The notes beneath the pieces are model-generated. The model saw only the letters and a list, made by a program, of their open reading frames with translations, made no database searches and was not told the origin of the DNA. Both the position numbers and the translations under genes were made by a program. A DNA stretch of 18,737 bases, taken from an uncultured Ilumatobacter sp. Its GTDB lineage: Bacteria; Actinomycetota; Acidimicrobiia; Acidimicrobiales; Ilumatobacteraceae. Of the stretch, positions 13,726 through 18,737 are shown piece by piece; position 1 is the stretch's first letter, and every line of letters begins with the position of its first letter. The stretch covers positions 1 to 18,737 of the forward strand of contig CALCXK010000076.1 of the NCBI GenBank assembly GCA_937905835.1. The letters run 5' to 3'.

Positions 13726-15933
13726 TCAGTGGCGAATGCCCACCAGCGATGCAATCAGCTCAGCGACTTCTTGACGTCCGGGTTGGTGCTTCATTCGGAG
13801 CAATGCTGCATCGGAGATGCGTTTACTCGCAGCGGGGGCGTCATACACCCGGCGCATCAGTGCAGCAGCATGATCGAGGTCGGGCTGCGCCCAACTGGCC
13901 TCAGCAGGGTACACCCATCCACCGAGAGCGCCGACTGGTGCGAGGTCGGCATCGACCAGAAAAGCGCATGAGTCGTCCATGAAGTCGAGGTTGCCTGAAT
14001 ATCGGGTGGCGATGACCGGGACGTTCATCCACATCGCTTCGGCGAGGTGGAGGCCGAGCCCCTCACTGCGATGCAATGACACGAGCGCATCGAGGTTTCC
14101 AATGAACGCGTAGTGATCGTCGATCGGCAGATGAGTGTCCCAGATGGTGATGTCAGAGCGCTGTGCTGCCGCTGCGAGAAGTTCTTCGTGCTCGCGCCAG
14201 CACGTTTCGCCGTTGATTGTCTTGATCACGAGAAGCGGACCCTCGTCCGGAGCAAAGGCTTGCGTAAAAGCGGTGATTGCTCCGAGGGGGTTCTTCCTCG
14301 CAGTCACACTGAGGTGGTCGAGCACTACCCCGAAGACGAAACGATCACCTGCTTCGGCGAGCGGCCCGAGTTGGTCACGTGTTGCTCCAGATCGCCTCGG
14401 CTCCTCGATCGGGAGTGGGACGGTGCGGACCGGGGCCCCATGCCCTTCGAAAGCGTGCGCCATAAAGCTCGTCGCGGCCCAGATTTCGTCGACGGCGTCA
14501 ACGGCAACCGGCGGCCCACCCGACACCGTTGAGAGTTCCCAGAACCAGTATCCGATGACCTTGCATCCCGGCTGGAAGAGCTCGGGGTGATCGGTGCGCA
14601 GATTTGCGATCTGGTCGCCGTTCACGCAGGCAATTGTCGTCGCGAACTCGATGCGTTGATGAGTTTCTGGTGGAGCGCCCAGGGCCGGATTGTCGGTTCG
14701 CTGGTAGGCGATCGAGCTGTGAGGGATCCCGGCGTCGTCGAAAAGACGGACCATTGCGCGCCCGACCGCACCGACACCTGACTGGCGATCGAGGTAGCCA
14801 ACGATGTTCACTCCATCAGTGCGGCGGCCGATGACTTCGAGGGGCTTGATGGCGTCGGTCACCCCAGTCGGATCGATCAATAACGGGGCCTCCCCGCGTC
14901 GTGCTGCACCCACAGCCCAGGTCCGCAGGCTGGCGGTATCGATCGCCTGGCCGGTCCCGAAGGCAGCAGCGAGGTCGGTGCGCAGTTCGACGAGCGCGGT
15001 CCAATAGTTTCGATTGAGCCACGCTCGAAACTCTGCCGCCCGAGTCCAGGGAAGCAGCATGCTTGCTTCTGGAGAACGTACGGCCAATTGAACGACAGCA
15101 TCGACGGGGGTTCCGCCCGGAAGTTGGAACGAAGCATCCCGAGCGCTGAGCTGCGGAGCGCACACACGCAGCGTTGCGAGTCGGTCTGCACGAGCTATCG
15201 ACACGCGGGGTGGACCATCGAGCATTCCGTCGAGCAACTCCGATGTATTTGGGTCATAACGTGGAGCATCGAGGAGACACACCGACTTGTCCTCAGGCCA
15301 TCGCCAGATCGAGGCTCCGATCGACGTGTCGCTGCATTGCCGCGCAGTAAAGAGCGCGCTCGCGAGATCGAGTCGACGCCCGAACGGCACCGCGTCGCCA
15401 GTGCAGATCTCGCCGAGCAGCCAGTCGATAGCCGGAAGTGCTTCTCCTCCGACTCCGATCGCCGACGACGACACAGCGCCAACCACCAACAACTCCGAGA
15501 CACCAGGGAATCCTGCAGTGGAGCATCCTGCGGTGGAGAGCCCGAGAAGTCGGGGAACGAGGACAAGGCCGTCGTCCACGCTGGGAGCGAACGGTGAGAG
15601 GGAACCCGCGACCGCGACGTCTCCGGCGAGGAGCACAATAATTGATCGCCTTCGTTCGAGTAGGAGTGCCCGAGCGGCTGCCAATCCTGCGAGCCACGGC
15701 CGATCTTCGTCTGACACCCGACAGAGGTCGATTTCGGATGGTGTGTGTGCAGTCCAGGCGGCTCCGGTCGGAGAAGTTGGCCGCTGCTGAGGATCGCCCG
15801 CCCAAGCTGCTGAGAGCGACCAGTTGGGGTGGAGGGCCGAGAGGGCCGCGGCGAGCGCATCAGCGGTCTGATCGGTCGACCGCGTGACGATAATGAGATC
15901 GATGGCCTCGCCGTCGGGCCCGGCCGAGCTCAT
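13726..15933 (-). CDS. Two-part glycosyltransferase: degenerate N-terminal domain plus GT4
   Basis: 735 residues. The C-terminal part (about 368-735) is a GT-B family-4 glycosyltransferase: VNIVGYLDRQSGVG (375-388), VIGYWFWE (459-466), DEIWAATSF (482-490), ARKNPLGAITAF (545-556), SLHRSEGLGLHLAEAMW (619-635) with an intact EX7E (E624, E632), and YSGNLDFMD (645-653). The N-terminal part (about 1-345) seems to be a diverged relative of the neighbouring DPD-motif transferase. Matches by eye are IIVLLAGDVAV where that enzyme has IACYIDPDIYV, then LVPRLLG, RYDP, and the helical FRAWL...LRTDLAAAF segment (302-325). The metal-binding DPD is replaced by AGD, so this half may be inactive. The ATG overlaps the upstream stop as ATGA, implying translational coupling. 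The GT4 half is the closest relative in this window of the GT4 half of the 905-residue protein. Confidence 0.82.
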   Translation of the reverse strand: MSSAGPDGEAIDLIIVTRSTDQTADALAAALSALHPNWSLSAAWAGDPQQRPTSPTGAAWTAHTPSEIDLCRVSDEDRPWLAGLAAARALLLERRRSIIVLLAGDVAVAGSLSPFAPSVDDGLVLVPRLLGLSTAGCSTAGFPGVSELLVVGAVSSSAIGVGGEALPAIDWLLGEICTGDAVPFGRRLDLASALFTARQCSDTSIGASIWRWPEDKSVCLLDAPRYDPNTSELLDGMLDGPPRVSIARADRLATLRVCAPQLSARDASFQLPGGTPVDAVVQLAVRSPEASMLLPWTRAAEFRAWLNRNYWTALVELRTDLAAAFGTGQAIDTASLRTWAVGAARRGEAPLLIDPTGVTDAIKPLEVIGRRTDGVNIVGYLDRQSGVGAVGRAMVRLFDDAGIPHSSIAYQRTDNPALGAPPETHQRIEFATTIACVNGDQIANLRTDHPELFQPGCKVIGYWFWELSTVSGGPPVAVDAVDEIWAATSFMAHAFEGHGAPVRTVPLPIEEPRRSGATRDQLGPLAEAGDRFVFGVVLDHLSVTARKNPLGAITAFTQAFAPDEGPLLVIKTINGETCWREHEELLAAAAQRSDITIWDTHLPIDDHYAFIGNLDALVSLHRSEGLGLHLAEAMWMNVPVIATRYSGNLDFMDDSCAFLVDADLAPVGALGGWVYPAEASWAQPDLDHAAALMRRVYDAPAASKRISDAALLRMKHQPGRQEVAELIASLVGIRH

Positions 15934-17423
15934 GGGGTCTGTCGGTCGAGTGCTGCTACTCGCTGATCGATGTCATTCAACGTGGAAGTAACGGCCTCGC
16001 GAATATGGGCGAGGGCTTCGTCCTGGCGTGATGTGAGTTCCGCGACTTCGGTACGCAATGCATCCACCGAGCGCTCAAGCTGCCTGCAACGAGCGCGACC
16101 CCGGAGGATCCTCGAGAGACGCGACCGCAGAGGCATGGGGACCCGACGGCCGAGGCGCCCGACCAGCGAGCGTGCACGGCGGAGAATCGTGGGTGGCGTT
16201 GCGAGCGGTCGGCGCGGCGACGCGAGTTCACCGAGATATGTGACCGCGTCGTATTCCACGCTCAGCCACCTGCGAAAGTGAGCGGCGTCGGCGCCGTCAA
16301 TATTGGGAAAGGCCTGCTGCAGGTCGCTGCGGCTCTCCCACAGGCCGGCCTCGACCCGCGAGATGGGCTGCTTGGCTGTTCCGTGGGTCGGCTCCGTCAA
16401 CCAGGCGAGAAACGCTCGACCGTCGGCGTCGAAGGCGCCCGGCATCAGGCCGGTATCGGCAGCGGCACCGTTTTTGAGCTGGGCGATGGCTGCGGTGCGA
16501 CAGATCCGTCGGACCAACGGTGTCAGACGTAAGCCTGCCGGAGTTGCAGACCACTGATAGGGGTCGGCTCTGCGCTCGAGGTGGCCGCGGGTGATCAGTT
16601 CGCGTCCGTAGTCGTCAGCGAGGTCGCGGATGGCTGTGCCGGGTGCGTGCCTCTCGCGAGGGATCGAGAGTTGGTGCTTGGACAGCACGTCTGGTGCGGT
16701 GGGGTCGTAGCCACTGAAGTGGATGAAGCGCACAGCAACCCCGTTTGCTTCAACGCGTCCGCCTTCGATGCGCACATCCCGTTCATGGATGTTCCACCAG
16801 GCAACGTTCATCCCCGGATCGCGAGAGACGAAATGGCTGAAGAGGGCTGGCACCCAGTCGATCCACTTCTGATCAGTGAAGAGGTATTGATCCAAATCGA
16901 CGATGGCGTCGGTCAGGAGCCGCGTCATCCACCAGTCGAGGAACGGCCCGGCCGATGTCCCGACAGCGATGAACCCGAGGTTGAAAATTCCGGATTGCAT
17001 CACTGCTTGCTCTGAGACCGCCAATCCATCGCGAGGAACGGGCGTGAGGACGTGAGGGGTCAACACGATTCCGGACGTGGCAGCCGCCTCGACTGCATCG
17101 TCGAACGGGGCGTAGACGTAGATATCAGGGTCGATGTAGCAGGCGATCCCGTCGCTGTGTAACAGCGTCTGCAACAGCGACGGCTTGACCGCCGTACTGA
17201 ACTCCATGACGTCATAGATCGTCTTCATCATCTCGATCTGACCTGCCGGGAGGTCGAGGTCGGCGAGGCGGAGGATCTCGATGCCGTCTGCAGAATCGTC
17301 GACCTTGCCGTCATCGATGACGAGGATTGCGAATCTGCTCGTGGGGTGATGTCGGAGGAACGACTCGCCGAGCAGTTGCGCCATTCGGATGTAGTTCGAT
17401 GCAACGATGGTCCCAGCGAACAT
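15930..17423 (-). CDS. Glycosyltransferase with GT-A fold, DPD motif and C-terminal coiled coil
   Basis: This 497-residue protein begins as a nucleotide-sugar transferase fold, MFAGTIVASNYIRMAQLL (1-18), with ILVIDD (33-38) and the likely metal-binding IDPDIYVYAPFDD (97-109). FNLGFIAV (147-154), DQKWIDWVPALF (184-195) and FIHFSGYDP (233-241) follow, resembling GT8-like enzymes of actinobacterial polysaccharide loci. A helical segment follows (about 335-388: FLAWL, LWESRSDLQQAFPNIDG). The end has a basic helix, PMPLRSRLSRILRGRAR (429-445), and then a coiled coil (447-492). ATG at 17423 is preferred; an in-frame TTG at 17432 adds three codons but lies within the predicted -10 box. It is the first gene of its unit, 48 nt after the DNA-repair gene, with ATGA overlap to the next. 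Sugar and linkage are unknown. Confidence 0.82.
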   Translation of the reverse strand: MFAGTIVASNYIRMAQLLGESFLRHHPTSRFAILVIDDGKVDDSADGIEILRLADLDLPAGQIEMMKTIYDVMEFSTAVKPSLLQTLLHSDGIACYIDPDIYVYAPFDDAVEAAATSGIVLTPHVLTPVPRDGLAVSEQAVMQSGIFNLGFIAVGTSAGPFLDWWMTRLLTDAIVDLDQYLFTDQKWIDWVPALFSHFVSRDPGMNVAWWNIHERDVRIEGGRVEANGVAVRFIHFSGYDPTAPDVLSKHQLSIPRERHAPGTAIRDLADDYGRELITRGHLERRADPYQWSATPAGLRLTPLVRRICRTAAIAQLKNGAAADTGLMPGAFDADGRAFLAWLTEPTHGTAKQPISRVEAGLWESRSDLQQAFPNIDGADAAHFRRWLSVEYDAVTYLGELASPRRPLATPPTILRRARSLVGRLGRRVPMPLRSRLSRILRGRARCRQLERSVDALRTEVAELTSRQDEALAHIREAVTSTLNDIDQRVAALDRQTP

Positions 17424-17431
17424 TAGGGACA

Positions 17432-17437
17432 ACGCTA
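17432..17437 (-). promoter_or_regulatory. Predicted -10 box, TAGCGT, for the DPD-glycosyltransferase operon
   Basis: Minus-strand TAGCGT, then TGTCCCTA (8 nt), then the ATG at 17423. Spacing is one base longer than at the other five sites. There is no Shine-Dalgarno sequence. It marks the point where the polysaccharide genes begin after the housekeeping genes to the right. Confidence 0.4.
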
Positions 17438-17471
17438 CCCGTGGTTATGTACGAAAGCCGGATCTCCAGAG

Positions 17472-18059
17472 TCAGGCAAGCGGGCGGTCTTGCTTGTCCT
17501 TGTTGGCAGCCTTTTGAGCCTTTTTCCATTCGCGTACCGTCGCGAGCGAGGACTCGTCGGTGATGTCGGCGACTGATCTGGGAACATCGTCGCCAAACTT
17601 TCCTGCGGCGTCCTGCCAGCCGTCGAGGGTGATGCCCTGCGTCTTGGAGAGGATGGCGACGAAAATTTTTGACTTCTCGTCCCCGAATCCAGGCAGTGCC
17701 TTCAGTCGGCGGTACAGATCTCGACCGGTGTCGACATCGCGCCACAGGTTGGTGGCATCACCGGCGTAGTCGTCGACCAGCACTTGGCAGAGTTGGTGAA
17801 TTCGTTTACCCATCGACCCCGGGAATCGATGAATCGCAGGCTTCTGGCAACAGAGGAGGACGAATTCTGCGGGGTCCATTGCTGCGATTAAGGCGGGGTC
17901 AAGGTGGCCGAGCCGGGCCTGCAACGTTGCTGGACCGGCGAATGCCCATTCCATTGGGATCTGCTGGTCGAGCAACATGCCGATCAATAGTGCGTTCGCG
18001 TCGGTGTTGAGTAACCGGTCGGCGGCAACGTCGCCGGTGATGTACAACGTTCCCGCCAT
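17472..18059 (-). CDS. HhH-GPD family base-excision DNA repair protein
   Basis: This 195-residue protein is a member of the HhH-GPD DNA glycosylase superfamily. The helix-hairpin-helix is LPGFGDEKSKIFVAIL (122-137). D146 lies 24 residues after the first Leu of LPG, the spacing of the catalytic Asp in Nth/MutY-type enzymes. At the position of the Nth lyase lysine there is Glu (E128), with Lys one residue later. No four-Cys iron-sulfur motif occurs at the C-terminus, so bifunctional endonuclease III activity is unlikely. The end is Lys-rich (EWKKAQKAANKDK). The start MAGTLYITGD is chosen because TATGGT lies exactly 7 nt upstream; an ATG 6 codons earlier falls inside the neighbouring inverted repeat. 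It is probably a housekeeping gene unrelated to the polysaccharide genes. Confidence 0.8.
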   Translation of the reverse strand: MAGTLYITGDVAADRLLNTDANALLIGMLLDQQIPMEWAFAGPATLQARLGHLDPALIAAMDPAEFVLLCCQKPAIHRFPGSMGKRIHQLCQVLVDDYAGDATNLWRDVDTGRDLYRRLKALPGFGDEKSKIFVAILSKTQGITLDGWQDAAGKFGDDVPRSVADITDESSLATVREWKKAQKAANKDKQDRPLA

Positions 18060-18066
18060 CACGCCA

Positions 18067-18072
18067 ACCATA
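18067..18072 (-). promoter_or_regulatory. Predicted -10 box, TATGGT, for the DNA repair gene
   Basis: Minus-strand TATGGT, then TGGCGTG (7 nt), then the ATG at 18059. There is no Shine-Dalgarno sequence, so leaderless initiation is predicted. The inverted repeat begins 4 nt upstream, so any -35 contact would fall within its arm. Confidence 0.5.
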
Positions 18073-18075
18073 CGC

Positions 18076-18146
18076 ATGGGGTCAGGCCCCTTTCGCAACT
18101 CTGTCGTGCGAGGCCACACACAGTTGCGAAAGGGGCCTGACCCCAT
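18076..18146. repeat. Near-perfect inverted repeat, REP/BIME-like
   Basis: The 25 bases at 18076-18100 are exactly the reverse complement of 18122-18146. With one mismatch the arms extend inward to 18104 and 18118, leaving a 13-base centre. Each arm contains GGGGTCAGGCCCC, which can fold on itself (GGGG/CCCC), followed by TTTCGCAACT. Two inverted units, each with an internal hairpin, match the plan of REP pairs (BIMEs) moved by RAYT transposases; no such transposase is in the window. It lies 10 nt beyond the aceE stop and directly before the DNA-repair gene promoter. It could protect or terminate the aceE mRNA, though no U-run follows. A solitary MITE is the alternative. Confidence 0.75.
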
Positions 18147-18156
18147 ACGCAACTTG

Positions 18157-18737
18157 CTAGATGATGTAGGGGTCGACGGCGTCGGGATTGATGTCGTAGC
18201 GACTGATGGCGTCGTGGACGACACTGGCATCGACCTTGCCGTCGTGCAGGAGCGCCGAGAGCACGCCGACAACGATGTGGCCGGTGTCGACTTCGAAGTG
18301 GCGACGCAACGCCTCACGAGTGTCGGAACGACCCATGCCGTCGGTGCCGAGCGTCATGAAGGTGCGGTCGGGCAAGAAGCGCATGACCTGCTCGGGGACC
18401 GCCATCATGAAGTCGGACACAGCGGTGATTGGGCCCTGCGAGTCGGCAAGGATCTGAGCCACGCGCGGGACGCGCCGCTCGCCGGAGGGATGCAACCGGT
18501 TGTGGCGCTCGGCCGAGAGGCCTTCCTCGCGGAGCGCCTTGTACGACGTTGCCGACCAGAGTTCGGCGCCGACGCCGAAGTGCTCAGCAAGATCGACCGC
18601 GGCTTCGCGAGCGGCACCCTGGGCGCTGCCAGAGAACAACAATGTTGCCGGAATCAGCTCGGCATCCTCACCAGCACCAGCGGGCGCGTCAGCCCACTTG
18701 TAGAGGCCTTCGACGATGGCCTCGGCGAGCCCGGGCG
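18157..18737 (-). CDS. aceE: Pyruvate dehydrogenase E1, homodimeric type, C-terminal part
   Basis: The last 192 residues of AceE; the gene enters from the right edge with no start in the window. The E1 component decarboxylates pyruvate with thiamine diphosphate and passes the acetyl group to lipoyl-E2 in the cytoplasmic complex. Recognised segments, numbered within the fragment, are AIVEGLYKWAD (6-16), the region around ELWSATSYKALREEG (58-72), RHNRLHP (77-83), RVPRVAQIL (88-96), the strongly conserved LGTDGMGRSDTREALRRHF (129-147), and the ending INPDAVDPYII. No disruption is seen. It marks the right edge of the polysaccharide region as ordinary chromosome. Confidence 0.92.
   Translation of the reverse strand, partial: PGLAEAIVEGLYKWADAPAGAGEDAELIPATLLFSGSAQGAAREAAVDLAEHFGVGAELWSATSYKALREEGLSAERHNRLHPSGERRVPRVAQILADSQGPITAVSDFMMAVPEQVMRFLPDRTFMTLGTDGMGRSDTREALRRHFEVDTGHIVVGVLSALLHDGKVDASVVHDAISRYDINPDAVDPYII

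Noticed and set aside
18060..18317. An N-terminal extension of the DNA-repair protein across the inverted repeat into aceE
   Set aside because: It overlaps the aceE coding region and contains the predicted promoter and the repeat. TATGGT-N7-ATG supports the start at 18059.
1..18737. CRISPR arrays, tRNA or rRNA genes, transposases, integrases, phage genes
   Set aside because: No repeat-spacer pattern, cloverleaf, rRNA-like segment or DDE/Tyr/Ser recombinase motif was found by eye. The only repeat of note is the inverted pair at 18076-18146.

Overview
The window is a dense, GC-rich stretch of chromosome devoted mostly to assembly and export of a surface polysaccharide. The likely source is a high-GC actinobacterium, possibly of the Acidimicrobiia type. 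This rests on general character only: GC-rich codon use, start-codon overlaps between genes, TANNNT boxes placed for leaderless transcription, a homodimeric-type pyruvate dehydrogenase E1, and DUF2142 membrane proteins beside GT2 and GT4 glycosyltransferases. No rRNA, tRNA, CRISPR array, transposase or integrase is visible, and no gap between genes exceeds about 136 bases.

Layout. (1) The left edge holds the first 51 codons of a minus-strand gene (1-154). (2) A Wzm/Wzt-type ABC exporter follows on the minus strand (permease 1450-2247, ATPase 212-1450, ATGA overlap). The ATPase has a C-terminal domain of the kind that recognises the finished glycan. (3) Two gene arms diverge from a 136-base region (5839-5974). 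The minus arm is coiled-coil protein, tandem-GT2 protein and DUF2142 membrane protein. The plus arm is a paralogous coiled-coil protein, a paralogous tandem-GT2 protein, a single GT2, and a 905-residue fusion of a DUF2142 membrane domain to a GT4 glycosyltransferase. The arms mirror each other and look like an inverted duplication. (4) A small GT2 (11587-12333, minus) faces the plus arm. Divergent from it is an SAM methyltransferase with a C-terminal coiled coil (12469-13359). (5) A second minus-strand group holds a DPD-motif glycosyltransferase (15930-17423), a 735-residue two-part protein with a GT4 domain (13726-15933), and a small helical protein (13356-13685). (6) The right flank is housekeeping: an HhH-GPD DNA-repair protein (17472-18059) and the 3' end of aceE (18157 to the edge), separated by a near-perfect 29-bp-arm inverted repeat of REP/BIME type.

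How the genes may work together (inference): GT2 and GT4 enzymes build a lipid-linked glycan at the cytoplasmic face. The methyltransferase may cap or decorate it. The ABC exporter moves the finished chain across the membrane, and the DUF2142 proteins may act on it at or outside the membrane. Several proteins carry a coiled coil plus a basic amphipathic helix, which could gather the enzymes at the membrane. No initiating sugar-phosphate transferase or nucleotide-sugar synthesis genes are present, so the locus extends beyond this window or depends on genes elsewhere.

The strongest unexpected signals are: (a) a TANNNT box exactly 7 nt (once 8 nt) before the ATG at six gene starts; (b) the mirrored two-arm duplication; (c) the DUF2142-GT4 fusion; (d) a GT-like N-terminal domain in the 735-residue protein that seems to have lost its DxD motif; (e) the REP-like inverted repeat abutting a predicted promoter.
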